A stretch of DNA of 64,000 nt, from NCBI GenBank assembly GCA_026014485.1, contig JAOZIE010000023.1, positions 248,001 through 312,000 on the forward strand. The letters are read 5' to 3'. This document shows, one piece after another, positions 16,234-25,260 of this stretch (positions are counted from its first letter, which is position 1; each line of letters opens with the position of its first letter). Below the pieces are notes generated by a model. The model saw only the letters and a list, made by a program, of their open reading frames with translations. It ran no database searches and was not told the DNA's origin. The position numbers and the translations under genes were made by a program. Source of the DNA: Candidatus Bathyarchaeota archaeon. Lineage in GTDB: Archaea; Thermoproteota; Bathyarchaeia; Bathyarchaeales; Bathycorpusculaceae.

Positions 16234-17463
16234 ATGAGTGAAACGTGTCTCGCTGCCGTGAAAATTAACCAAGACCTGTGTAGTCGATGTTCAGTATGCT
16301 ATTCTATATGTCCTTTTGAAGCTATAACCCGCGATACTGAAACTGGCAAAGTGGAAATTGACAACCAGAAATGCCAGGTTTGCGGTATATGCTACAGTGC
16401 TTGCCCCGTGACCGCTATAGAGATGGCTTACTACGACTACAATAACCTAATGGATTATGTTAACAGTGAACTGAAAAAAGTGAAAGCCGACGCTCTTGTC
16501 GTGATGTGTCGTGGAAACTCGCCTTCCAGCGGGGAAATCTCCGACATCCTCAAGGAACAAGGATTGGAGGTCAAAACCTACATTCCGCTTCGTGTGCCTT
16601 GCGCGGGCAGAATCCCCACAGACTTCATTTTCAACGTGTTAAATGCTGGCGTGAAAAACATCGTATCCGTCCAGTGTGAGGACTCGTTCTGCCGCATGAA
16701 GGAAGGCACCAAGATTGAAACCCGCCGTTTGCTCCTAAGCAAAGCTGTTTTGAAGCAGCTGGGCTTTGAAGAGAACGCGGTTCAAGTGGTAAAGTTTTCC
16801 AGAAAAGCGGTTTACATAACTGAGGAATGTGTGGGCTGCGACAAATGCGTTTTCGTGTGCCCCTACAACGCCATAACCGCGCAGTCTTTTGCCACACCCA
16901 CAATTGACGTGGATAAATGCACTGGCTGCGGCGCCTGCCAGTTGGTATGTCCACATGACGCAATTCAGGTGAAGGGCTTTGAGTTCAACAACGTTTTAGA
17001 CCGCTACGGCTGCGCAATAACCAAACTTAAAGCGCAAAATAACTCTCCCGCCGTGCTGGTTTTCAGTTGTCAATGGTCTGAGTACTCAGGCTTGGACGAC
17101 CCAGAAAGCGTGCTGAAAGGCAAAAACGCGTTGGTTCTGGAGGTTCCCTGCTTCAAGTCGATGGATCCCGTGCATGTTGTGAACGCATTCCGAAAAGGCT
17201 TTGACGGCGTCATGGGCGCGGTGTGCTCAGAGACCGACTGCAAGCTTCAGGAAGGCAGAGATTTAGCTGAACGCCAACTTGGCGTACTGAAGGCTGCCTT
17301 AAAGAAGTTGGGTCTGCTTGACCGCTTCGAGATGGTGGAGCTGTCTCCCAGATGCCAAGGCGATTTCGAATCAAAGTTTGAAGCTTTCTACAAAAAGATT
17401 GCCGCAATGCCTCAGTGCACTGTGGCTGATAAAACGGAGGCGAATCTAAAACGTACAAAATAG
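16234..17463 (+). CDS. polyferredoxin fused to two MvhD-like domains
   Basis: A 409-residue redox protein. Two 4Fe-4S ferredoxin modules lie near the start (CSRCSVCYSICP, CQVCGICYSACP). These are followed by an MvhD/FlpD-like domain (MCRG, PCAGRIP, CEDSFCRMKEG). Then a second two-cluster ferredoxin region (CVGCDKCVFVCP, CTGCGACQLVCP) and a second MvhD-like domain (SCQWSEY, CFKSMDP, CSETDCKLQEG) appear. MvhD domains carry [2Fe-2S] clusters and link hydrogenase or formate dehydrogenase to heterodisulfide reductase. The tandem duplication of ferredoxin+MvhD is obvious by eye. The ATG at 16234 follows GAGG; the frame is open back to a TTG at 16180. It overlaps the nfnA-like gene, so it probably feeds electrons to the NfnAB-like module. 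Confidence 0.85.
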   Translation: MSETCLAAVKINQDLCSRCSVCYSICPFEAITRDTETGKVEIDNQKCQVCGICYSACPVTAIEMAYYDYNNLMDYVNSELKKVKADALVVMCRGNSPSSGEISDILKEQGLEVKTYIPLRVPCAGRIPTDFIFNVLNAGVKNIVSVQCEDSFCRMKEGTKIETRRLLLSKAVLKQLGFEENAVQVVKFSRKAVYITEECVGCDKCVFVCPYNAITAQSFATPTIDVDKCTGCGACQLVCPHDAIQVKGFEFNNVLDRYGCAITKLKAQNNSPAVLVFSCQWSEYSGLDDPESVLKGKNALVLEVPCFKSMDPVHVVNAFRKGFDGVMGAVCSETDCKLQEGRDLAERQLGVLKAALKKLGLLDRFEMVELSPRCQGDFESKFEAFYKKIAAMPQCTVADKTEANLKRTK

Positions 17464-18296
17464 TAACCAAAAAAACGCTTGCACACAAAGAAACCCTGTT
17501 CGAAGTTGAAGCTCCAGATATCGCTGCAAAAGCCCAAGCTGGACAATTCCTCATTGTAGTTCCCCATGAGAAAGGCGAACGCATACCGTTAACTATCTGC
17601 GACTATGACACAAAGAAGGGCACGGTTTCGTTTGCTTTCCACGAAGTCGGCAAAGCCACCAAGGAACTCGGCTGCTACAATGAAGGCGATTCACTGCTGA
17701 ACGTGACTGGTCCCCTGGGGAATCCTTCAGAAATCAAAAAGTACGGTAAGGTTCTGTGTGTGGGTGGAAGCATAATGATTGCACCAATCCTGCTGCAGAT
17801 TAAAGCTATGAAGGAAGCAGGTAACCACGTGACAACGGTTTTGGGCGCAAGGATAAAAGAAGCCATGATTCTGGAGAAAGAAGCCAAAGAAATGAGCGAC
17901 GCACTATACGTTGCCACAGACGATGGTTCCTACGGCTACAAAGGATTAGACTTCCTTAAGGAACTGCTCAAGAAAGAAAAGTTTGACCGCTGCGTCGTTA
18001 TGGGTCCTGTAGTTATGATGCGCGATGTCAGCGAAATCACCAAGCCCTACGGCATCCCCACAATAATCACTTTGACCCCTGTCATGATTGACGGCATGGG
18101 CATGTGTGGTGTCTGCCGTGTAACAGTTGGCGGAAAGATGCTTTTCGGCTGCGTCGACGGTCCCGAATTTGACGGGCACCTGACGGATTTCGAGGAGCTG
18201 ATTCAGCGTCAACGTCAGATGCTTCCTGAAGAGCGTTTAAGTTCACTATTATGGGAAACAAGTGGAGGTTGTAAGTGTGGCAGAAACAAAGCCTAA
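17451..18296 (+). CDS. nfnA: NfnA-like ferredoxin:NAD(P)H oxidoreductase, FAD/[2Fe-2S] subunit
   Basis: A 281-residue flavoprotein of the NfnA/SudB/PyrK group. The beta-barrel FAD domain (YKIVTKKTLAHKETLFEV, then GERIPLTICDYD) is followed by the NAD domain (VGGSIMIAPILLQIKAM). The C-terminal [2Fe-2S] loop is DGMGMCGVCRVTVGG then FGCVDGPEF. No ATG, GTG or TTG precedes residue 85 in this frame, which is open only from 17433. GGAGG at 17436-17440 is followed ten bases later by ACG TAC AAA ATA, where relatives begin M-F/Y-K-I. ACG at 17451 is therefore the likely start. It overlaps the upstream gene by 13 bases and the nfnB-like gene by 20. Confidence 0.85.
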   Translation, partial: TYKIVTKKTLAHKETLFEVEAPDIAAKAQAGQFLIVVPHEKGERIPLTICDYDTKKGTVSFAFHEVGKATKELGCYNEGDSLLNVTGPLGNPSEIKKYGKVLCVGGSIMIAPILLQIKAMKEAGNHVTTVLGARIKEAMILEKEAKEMSDALYVATDDGSYGYKGLDFLKELLKKEKFDRCVVMGPVVMMRDVSEITKPYGIPTIITLTPVMIDGMGMCGVCRVTVGGKMLFGCVDGPEFDGHLTDFEELIQRQRQMLPEERLSSLLWETSGGCKCGRNKA

Positions 18297-19686
18297 ACCA
18301 AAACTCAAGAAACAAGCCATAGAGATGCGTAAACAAGAACCCAAAGTTCGAGCGAAAAACTTTAACGAAGTTGCTTTAGGTTACACCGAAGAAGAGGCCT
18401 TAGAGGAAGCCAGCCGCTGTTTAACTTGTCCAAACCCCCAGTGCGTTACAGGTTGCCCTGTGGAAGTTCCGATTCCGCAGTTCATTAAATGCATCAAAGA
18501 AAAGAAGTACGCTGAAGGCATCGCCACTATAAAGTCAAAGAACGCTTTGCCCGCCGTTTGTGGACGAGTGTGCCCGCAGGAGTCTCAGTGTCAATCTAAA
18601 TGTGTCATCGGAAAGATGGGTGAACCCGTCAGCATCGGACGCCTCGAACGGTTCCTTGCAGATTGGGAACGAGACAACGGTTTCCAGCTTCCGCCCAAAG
18701 CGCAGTCAACAGGCAAGAAAGTAGCAGTTATCGGTGCAGGTCCCGCGGGGCTCACAGTTGCAGCTGACCTTGTAAAGGTCGGTCACGAAGTAACCCAGTT
18801 TGAAGCTCTCCACGTTGGAGGCGGAGTGCTAAGTTACGGTATCCCCGAGTTCCGTTTACCCAAAGCCATCGTCCAAAACGAAGTTAACTACGTTGAAAAG
18901 TTGGGCGTTGACCTTCGGTTGGGCAACTTAATTGGCAGAACCCACACCATCCCCGAACTCATGAAAAACGGCTACGACGCAGTATTCATCGGTAGCGGCG
19001 CAGGCTTGCCCCAGTTCACGGGTTGCCCCGGCGAAAACTTAGGCGGTGTCTACTCAGCTAACGAATTCCTAATACGCGTTAACCTCATGAAAGCCTTCCA
19101 ATTCCCCGATTACGACACGCCAATCCGCATCGGTAAACACGTAGTGGTCATAGGCGGCGGAAACGTAGCCATGGACTGCGCCAGATGCTCCATGCGGCTG
19201 GGCGCTGAAGTGTGCCTTGTTTACAGGCGTTCACGCAACGAGTTGCCAGCAAGACATGAGGAAATCGAGAACGCTGAGGAAGAAGGCTTAGTCTGCAAGT
19301 TCCTTGCGGCGCCACTGGAATTCTACGGCAACGAACGCGGCTGGGTCAAAAGCATGAAATGTATCTGCATGGAACTCACTGAACCCGACGCAAGAGGCAG
19401 ACGCGGAGTAAAGCAGATTCCCAACAGCGAATTCACCATGGACGTCGACACAGTAATCATAGCCATCGGACAGACACCAAACCCCATCATCGGACGCACC
19501 ACAGACGGCTTACAAAGCGACCCCCGACGCGGCACCATCTGCGTTGACGAAGTCGGCAAAACCAGCTTAGACGGCGTTTACGCAGGCGGAGACGTCGCTA
19601 CAGGCGCAGCCACCGTCATCAGCGCCATGGGTGCAGGTAAACGCGCAGCCAAAGCAATGCACGAATACCTCACCAACAAGAAGTAG
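18277..19686 (+). CDS. nfnB: NfnB-like glutamate-synthase-type NADPH oxidoreductase
   Basis: A 469-residue protein of the GltD/NfnB/SudA family. The N-terminal helical Fe-S domain has CLTCPNPQCVTGCPVEVPIP near 49-68 and CGRVCPQESQCQSKC near 89-103. An FAD site (VIGAGPAGLTVAADLVKVG, near 148-166) and an NADPH site (VVIGGGNVAMDCARCSMRLG, near 288-307) follow, with GVYAGGDVATGAATVISAMG near the end. With the NfnA-like subunit it should form a ferredoxin/NADPH electron-bifurcating or transhydrogenase-type flavoprotein. GTG at 18277 is chosen because GGAGG lies eight bases upstream. No large glutamate synthase subunit is nearby, which favours the Nfn role. Confidence 0.9.
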   Translation: MAETKPKPKLKKQAIEMRKQEPKVRAKNFNEVALGYTEEEALEEASRCLTCPNPQCVTGCPVEVPIPQFIKCIKEKKYAEGIATIKSKNALPAVCGRVCPQESQCQSKCVIGKMGEPVSIGRLERFLADWERDNGFQLPPKAQSTGKKVAVIGAGPAGLTVAADLVKVGHEVTQFEALHVGGGVLSYGIPEFRLPKAIVQNEVNYVEKLGVDLRLGNLIGRTHTIPELMKNGYDAVFIGSGAGLPQFTGCPGENLGGVYSANEFLIRVNLMKAFQFPDYDTPIRIGKHVVVIGGGNVAMDCARCSMRLGAEVCLVYRRSRNELPARHEEIENAEEEGLVCKFLAAPLEFYGNERGWVKSMKCICMELTEPDARGRRGVKQIPNSEFTMDVDTVIIAIGQTPNPIIGRTTDGLQSDPRRGTICVDEVGKTSLDGVYAGGDVATGAATVISAMGAGKRAAKAMHEYLTNKK

Positions 19687-19785
19687 CCAGATAGCCAACT
19701 GTCTGAGCCTACCCTCTATCCTTTTCTTCTTTGTCTTTTGAATTTTCTTTGGTTTCCTGTTGCCTTGTTGCTTGTCGTTTTGTGC

Positions 19786-20805
19786 TTAGCTGTGGCGCGG
19801 TTGTAGCCATGTTCCGATTTTTCTGGCTGCTGCGAAGCTTGCCCAAGCAAGCGTGCCCACCAGTTTTTCGTCCTGCGGAAAGTGCTGTCTAAACTCTAAA
19901 ACTGCCTTGTCGTCTACCCTGTAGGGTGCCAACGCGGTTAAGAGGGCAAGGCGCGCGGCTGCTTCCTTGGGCTCGTCGAATCTGGCTATGGCGTCTTCGC
20001 ACCATGCCAAGCTGAGTTCGGTTGTTTTCCCCGTCCACTGGCTGAGTTCCTCGCTTATGTAGGCGCGTACTTCAACTGGCAAGGCAAGTTCGCCTGCTTC
20101 TTCGGCAGCTGAAGCAAAACATGCGTATGCTTGGGCGACGTTGGCTGAGGTTCTTGCCCAGCGTAGGTCATTTGGCAGGTCCGTCTTGGGTAGAAGCGTC
20201 AGAGATTCCCCGATGCATTTGGAGCGGTTGACTGCGTCGGTAAACATCCGAACTGCCACCCGTTTCAGGGGGCTTTTAAGCCAGCTTCGGCTAGACGGCA
20301 GCGGCGTGGCACCCAAAAGCACGTTCGCCAAGCGGTTAATGTAGTGGTAGAACACGGCGGTTCCGATGATTTCGGGTGCTTCCTGCTTGGAAAAAGGCGT
20401 CCAGCGGAGCAGCTCCGACCCTGGAGAGGTTGTGGACAGTGCCCATCGTATTGCCGTGAAGGTTTTCTCGTCGGTGACTTCCTCGTAGCTTGCTTTGCCT
20501 ATGGCGTTTGCGACTTTGCTTTCTCCAGCCGCGCTGAGCATTATGGTGTGGGCGTCCACGCAGTACGGGCACTGGTTAAGCTGCGAAACCGCCGCTGCCA
20601 CCGCTTCTTTTATGCCTCGGGGAACGTTGCCGACCAGTTCAGTTTCTCGGCAAACCATCCACGCACCCGCCAGCAACTTTGGCAGGGGCGAATGAATCAG
20701 AAAGGGCTCTGCGACTCTGCCGAAGTCCCGCTTGACTTGGGCATACACCTCAGCTATGGGTCCTTCTGCTGCAGCTGGCTTAACTGGGTGTATGTACTTT
20801 ATCAC
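19786..20805 (-). CDS. carboxymuconolactone decarboxylase/AhpD-like protein
   Basis: A 339-residue mostly helical protein. The AhpD core lies near residues 70-100 from the chosen start, with CPYCVDAHTIML, the CxxC plus histidine of alkylhydroperoxidase-like CMD domains. The C-terminal third (about 240-330) is a helical extension not typical of small AhpD. The family includes peroxidases and proteins of unknown role. The ORF continues upstream to a TTG at 20841; GTG at 20805 follows GAGG and begins VIKYIHPV, where relatives start. It is convergent with the Nfn operon. Confidence 0.75.
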   Translation of the reverse strand: MIKYIHPVKPAAAEGPIAEVYAQVKRDFGRVAEPFLIHSPLPKLLAGAWMVCRETELVGNVPRGIKEAVAAAVSQLNQCPYCVDAHTIMLSAAGESKVANAIGKASYEEVTDEKTFTAIRWALSTTSPGSELLRWTPFSKQEAPEIIGTAVFYHYINRLANVLLGATPLPSSRSWLKSPLKRVAVRMFTDAVNRSKCIGESLTLLPKTDLPNDLRWARTSANVAQAYACFASAAEEAGELALPVEVRAYISEELSQWTGKTTELSLAWCEDAIARFDEPKEAAARLALLTALAPYRVDDKAVLEFRQHFPQDEKLVGTLAWASFAAARKIGTWLQPRHS

Positions 20806-21040
20806 TTTGGTATTCCTCTTCCTTCGGCTGGAATCTTTCAAAAGATGCTTATGGCTTTGACATCCGTATTATGTTGCTAGTTTGGCGCGTTTTTTTATAA
20901 GCTTTGCTAGTTTCGAAACGTTTCCCTAATTCACCCGCGGTTTTCAAAAACATTATAACCTTTGAGCCAGTAGAACAGGGAAGAGGTGCCCTAAAATAGA
21001 CTCCACAGGTAAGTCTTGGTTTAAAAACTGGCCCGCTGAC

Positions 21041-22639
21041 GTGCCCAAATCCCTTAGTTACCCTGAAGTTCCCCTCTTTGAGGTTCTCAACAGAACTGCA
21101 GCAGCGCACCCAAAAAAGGCAGCAATCGCCTACGCTGACGCTGAAATAACCTACGCGGAGCTGAACTCGCTTTCTGACCAGTTCGCTTCTGCACTGTCCC
21201 GCTTAGGCGTCAAGAAGGGTGACCGCGTCGCAATTTACCTGCCCAATATCCCCCAGTTCATAATCGCTTACTATGGCATCCTCAAGGCAGGCGCAGTTTT
21301 AACCGCCATCAGCCCCCTGCATAGAGAACGCGAAGTCCAACATCAACTGGCTGACTCCGAAGCCGAAACCCTTGTGGTCTTGGACATGCTCCTTCCCGTT
21401 GCGGAAGCCGCTTGGGCGAAAACCAAGCTGAAACGCGCAGTAGTCACCAGCCCAACCGAATTCGCCAAAAACCCTGTCCCTATGCAAATCCAACCGCAAA
21501 AGCCCCACATCATCCCGTTTGGGGCATTCCTAAAGTCTGGCACTGAACTGCCAAAAATCCAAATTGACCCCGCAAAGGATTTGGCTGCTTTGCAGTACAC
21601 GGGCGGCACCACAGGCACGGCAAAAGCAGCGATGCTGACCCACAAAAACTTTGTCGCCAATGCCTCTGCATTTGCCAGTTGGATAAAAGGCGCCGAATCC
21701 GACATCTTTTTGGCGGCGCTTCCGCTGTTTCACATTTACGGCATGACCACCAGCCTCAACGTCCCCGTCGCTTTAGCTTCGACGATGGTTTTGCTTCCGA
21801 AATTTGACCCTGCTAAAGTGCTGGAGACGATTCAGCGGCACAAAGTCACCGTTTACTGTGGCTCCCCCACCATGTACTCCATCCTTTTGGCTAACCCTGA
21901 ACTGGGCAAATACGACTTAACCAGCATCCGCGTCTGCATTTCGGGTGCCTCGCCGCTTCCGCCGCAGGTGCAAAAGAAATTCATGGAAATCACAGGCGGC
22001 TTACTCGCCGAAGGCTACGGCTTAACTGAAGCTTCCCCCGTTACACACTGCAACCCCGTCGACAAAACCATGCAAACCGTACGTGTAGGCTCCATTGGGT
22101 TGCCTCTGCCCGACACTGACGCCCGAATTGTCGACGCTGAAACAGGAACAAAAACGCTTGCTGTCGGAGAAATCGGTGAACTTGCCGTGGCTGGTCCACA
22201 AGTTATGAAGGGCTACTGGAACCGACCCGACGAAACCGCGCTGGTTCTCCGCGACGGCTGGCTGCTTACAGGCGACTTAGCCCGCATGGACAACGAAGGC
22301 TACTTCTACATTACCGACCGCAAAAAAGACCTCATCAAATACAAAGACTACAGCGTATACCCGCGCGAACTCGAAGACGTACTCTATGAGCACCCCGCTG
22401 TGAAGCTATGCGCCGTCATAGGCAAACCCGACCAGATGGCAGGCGAACTCCCCAAGGCTTTCGTGGTGCTCAAAGACGGCGCGGAGGCATCAGAGCAGGA
22501 ACTGGTTTCCTTCGTCAACGGTAAAGTGGCGCCGTACAAGGCAATCCGCGAGTTAGCGTTCCGAAGAGAGCTTCCTTTGAGCAGTGCAGGAAAAGTCCTA
22601 AGGCGCAGCCTGCGGGATGAAGAGTTGAAGGCGAAGTAG
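21041..22639 (+). CDS. acyl-CoA synthetase (AMP-forming), long/medium-chain type
   Basis: A 532-residue ANL-superfamily enzyme that activates a carboxylic acid through an acyl-adenylate to its CoA thioester. The P-loop YTGGTTGTAKAAMLTHKN lies near 182-199, the adenine-binding EGYGLTEASP near 317-326 and TGDLARMDNEGYFYITDRKK near 410-429. The hinge and catalytic lysine segment SSAGKVLRRSLRDEEL closes the protein. The substrate cannot be read from sequence; aliphatic or aromatic acids are likely in an anaerobe. It starts at GTG and stands alone. Confidence 0.9.
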   Translation: MPKSLSYPEVPLFEVLNRTAAAHPKKAAIAYADAEITYAELNSLSDQFASALSRLGVKKGDRVAIYLPNIPQFIIAYYGILKAGAVLTAISPLHREREVQHQLADSEAETLVVLDMLLPVAEAAWAKTKLKRAVVTSPTEFAKNPVPMQIQPQKPHIIPFGAFLKSGTELPKIQIDPAKDLAALQYTGGTTGTAKAAMLTHKNFVANASAFASWIKGAESDIFLAALPLFHIYGMTTSLNVPVALASTMVLLPKFDPAKVLETIQRHKVTVYCGSPTMYSILLANPELGKYDLTSIRVCISGASPLPPQVQKKFMEITGGLLAEGYGLTEASPVTHCNPVDKTMQTVRVGSIGLPLPDTDARIVDAETGTKTLAVGEIGELAVAGPQVMKGYWNRPDETALVLRDGWLLTGDLARMDNEGYFYITDRKKDLIKYKDYSVYPRELEDVLYEHPAVKLCAVIGKPDQMAGELPKAFVVLKDGAEASEQELVSFVNGKVAPYKAIRELAFRRELPLSSAGKVLRRSLRDEELKAK

Positions 22640-22684
22640 TCACAATCTATATGAATTTACTTTTTCTACTTTTAACGCATAGAA

Positions 22685-24973
22685 GTGCTCAGTTTGCGGG
22701 TTAAAGTCAACGTTAAAGGCATCGTGCAGGGCGTGGGCTTTCGTCCCTTCGTGTACCGCATCGCCGTCAGCCACGGCTTAAACGGGTACGTGCGAAACCT
22801 CGGAGACGCAGGCGTAGACATCCTTCTTGAAGGTACAGCAGATGCCGTAGACGGCTTTTTACGTGACCTGCAAGCAAAGAAGCCTCCGCAAGCCCGAATC
22901 CACGAAGTCACCAAAACCCCGTTGAGCGGGGAAAATGAGTACGCCGCCTTCACCATCATCCGCAGTTCCGAGGCGTTGGAGCATTCGGGTTCGGTGATTC
23001 CACCTGATAGTGCCATCTGCAGCGATTGCCTCCGCGAACTCCGCGACCCCGCTGACCCACGCTTCGACTACTTCTTCATTACATGCGTCAACTGTGGACC
23101 ACGCTTCACTATCATTAAGCGGTTGCCCTACGACCGCGAGAACACCACCATGCACGAGTTCCCCCTCTGCGGCTTCTGCCAAAGGGAGTATGAGGACCCG
23201 CTGAACCGAAGGTTCCATGCGCAAACTGTGGCTTGCCCCGCCTGCGGACCCAAAGCATACCTAACCACCAAAAACGGCGAACCCGTCGAGGCGGCGGACC
23301 CAGTGCGAGAAGCAGGACACTTGCTGTCAGAGGGCAACGTAGTTGCTGTAAAGGGGTACGGGGGCTTCCATATCGCGGCATCTGCCGTCAGGGAGGCTCC
23401 GCTGGCTCGGCTTCGACTGTCGAAGCATCGGCGCGCCAAGCCGTTTGCGTTGATGGCGCAAAGCTTAGCGGCGATACAAGAGTTTGCCGAAGTGAATTCG
23501 AAGGAGCAGGAGCTACTGACCTCACCCGCACGTCCTATTGTTCTGCTCAACAAAAGCCCCTCCTACAGCCTTTCGGAGCTAATCGCGCCTGACCTACACA
23601 ACGTCGGCGTTATGCTGCCCTACTCCGCCATGCACTACATGCTCTTTGACCGCGTTGCCGATGCCGCTTTTGTGATGACCAGCGCAAACCCCGCAAGTCA
23701 GCCCATCGTCAAAGACAACGCCGAAGCCATCCGCACGCTGGGGGGCACGGTGGATTACTTTTTGTTTCACAACCGCCAAATCGCGTATCGATGTGATGAC
23801 TCGGTGACCCGTGTCCACGGTAGCCGCAACGCTTTCCTTCGTCGTTCACGCGGCTACGCACCCGCACCCGTGATGCTCAAGGGGAAGGCGAAGCGATGTG
23901 TTGTCGGGTTAGGCGGCGAACTCAATAACGTCAGTTGCGTCCTCAACGGCGAAAAAGCTTTTTTGAGCCAACACATCGGCGACGTAGAAAACCTCGAAAC
24001 CCGCCGTTTCCTGCAAGACGCCACAGCACACCTTATCCGACTAACCAACAGCCACGTTGACGCGGTCGCTTGTGACTTGCACCCCAAATTCACCACCACC
24101 CACTTGGCGCGGGAACTTGCCCAACAAAACGGCTGGAGACTTGTCCAAGTGCAGCACCACCACGCGCACGTTGCCGCCTTAATGGCTGAACACAACGTAG
24201 ACGAAATTGTCGGTGTTGCCTGTGACGGCTATGGCTATGGAGCCGACGGAGGAGCGTGGGGCGGCGAGGTTCTTCTCTGCAGCCGTGGCATTGAGGGTTT
24301 TAGGCGGTTGGGGCACTTGGAGTCGCAGCCTCTGCTGGGCGGAGACGTTGCCACGCGATATCCTCTGCGTATAGCCGCGGGAATTTTGAGCAAGAAAATG
24401 GATGTGGCACCTTGGCTTCTGGAAAACGCGCAGCGTCTACCCCACGGCGAAACCGAAGCAGAACTCATCCTCAGCCAACTCCAGAAACCCCAAAATATTC
24501 CTCAAACCACCAGTTTAGGTAGAGTCCTAGACGCGGCAGCCGCTGTTTTAGGCATCTGCTATGAACGTACCTACGAGGGCGAAGCAGCTATGAAGCTTGA
24601 ATCCGCCGCGTTCCACGGCAAAGACGCGCTGCGCATGGAGCCTGTCATCCGAGGCGACGAGTTGGATACCGCGCAGCTTTTGTTGTCGATTTACGACAGT
24701 CGGGGCGTAGTTTCTTTGGCTGACTTGGCGTATTCTGTTCACGCCTATCTGGCAAGGGGTTTAGCTGTTTTAGCTGCTGAAAAGGCTGCGGAGAGCGGTG
24801 TCGGAGCTGTCGGATTTACAGGCGGCTCAGCCGTCAACGCCATCCTTGCCCAGCTCATGCGGGATGCTGTGGAGGCGCGGGGGCTGCGTTTTCTGGTGCA
24901 TGAGACCGTTCCTTCGGGTGATGGTGGGGTTGCGTTTGGGCAGGCTTTTGTTGGCGGATTCTTGGATTCTTAA
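22685..24973 (+). CDS. hypF: carbamoyltransferase HypF
   Basis: A 762-residue maturation protein for [NiFe]-hydrogenases that makes the carbamoyl group later turned into cyanide on HypE. Domains in order: acylphosphatase (GIVQGVGFRPFVYRIA, near 11-26), two zinc fingers (CSDCL then CVNCG, and CGFCQ then CPACG, near 110-190), YrdC-like (about 200-385), and a Kae1-like carbamoyltransferase domain (HHHAHVAALMAEH, then GVACDGYGYGADGGAWGGE). The full domain set and length are normal. It starts at GTG and is followed 50 bases later by hypC. No hydrogenase structural genes are in the window. Confidence 0.96.
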   Translation: MLSLRVKVNVKGIVQGVGFRPFVYRIAVSHGLNGYVRNLGDAGVDILLEGTADAVDGFLRDLQAKKPPQARIHEVTKTPLSGENEYAAFTIIRSSEALEHSGSVIPPDSAICSDCLRELRDPADPRFDYFFITCVNCGPRFTIIKRLPYDRENTTMHEFPLCGFCQREYEDPLNRRFHAQTVACPACGPKAYLTTKNGEPVEAADPVREAGHLLSEGNVVAVKGYGGFHIAASAVREAPLARLRLSKHRRAKPFALMAQSLAAIQEFAEVNSKEQELLTSPARPIVLLNKSPSYSLSELIAPDLHNVGVMLPYSAMHYMLFDRVADAAFVMTSANPASQPIVKDNAEAIRTLGGTVDYFLFHNRQIAYRCDDSVTRVHGSRNAFLRRSRGYAPAPVMLKGKAKRCVVGLGGELNNVSCVLNGEKAFLSQHIGDVENLETRRFLQDATAHLIRLTNSHVDAVACDLHPKFTTTHLARELAQQNGWRLVQVQHHHAHVAALMAEHNVDEIVGVACDGYGYGADGGAWGGEVLLCSRGIEGFRRLGHLESQPLLGGDVATRYPLRIAAGILSKKMDVAPWLLENAQRLPHGETEAELILSQLQKPQNIPQTTSLGRVLDAAAAVLGICYERTYEGEAAMKLESAAFHGKDALRMEPVIRGDELDTAQLLLSIYDSRGVVSLADLAYSVHAYLARGLAVLAAEKAAESGVGAVGFTGGSAVNAILAQLMRDAVEARGLRFLVHETVPSGDGGVAFGQAFVGGFLDS

Positions 24974-25023
24974 CCAATCTGTTTTTATCGCCGTTACGCC
25001 TCCCATTATATTGTTGACCCATA

Positions 25024-25248
25024 ATGTGTTTAGCAATTCCAGCACGCGTCATGAGCATAGAAGGCGATAAGGCTCAGGTGGATTTTGGCGAAAAAGTCCT
25101 CCGCGAAGTCAACGTGACGCTTGTAGACGCAAAAGTAGGCGAATACGTTCTTGTACACGCAGGCTACGCCATCCAGACGATGGATCAGAAAGAAGCCTTG
25201 GAAACCCTCAGCCTCTGGAACGAAGTTCTCGACGCAGGAAACGAATAG
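25024..25248 (+). CDS. hypC: hydrogenase maturation chaperone HypC
   Basis: A 74-residue protein with the family N-terminus MCLAIPARV, whose Cys2 binds the Fe(CN)2CO precursor with HypD. The OB-type core reads VDFGEKVLREVNVTLVDA and GEYVLVHAGYAI. It lies between hypF and hypD. Its end carries the GGAGG that serves hypD. Confidence 0.96.
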   Translation: MCLAIPARVMSIEGDKAQVDFGEKVLREVNVTLVDAKVGEYVLVHAGYAIQTMDQKEALETLSLWNEVLDAGNE

Positions 25249-25260
25249 GAGGCTTGACTT

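Noticed and set aside
17433-17703. Frameshift between the MvhD-like gene and nfnA
   Set aside because: Both proteins are complete at the junction, and a strong Shine-Dalgarno lies ahead of the nfnA N-terminus. An unusual start explains it better than a fusion by frameshift.
20344-20880. 178-codon + strand ORF opposite the CMD/AhpD-like gene
   Set aside because: Long antisense shadow. The minus-strand product has a clear CPYCVDAHT domain; the antisense product has no recognisable feature.
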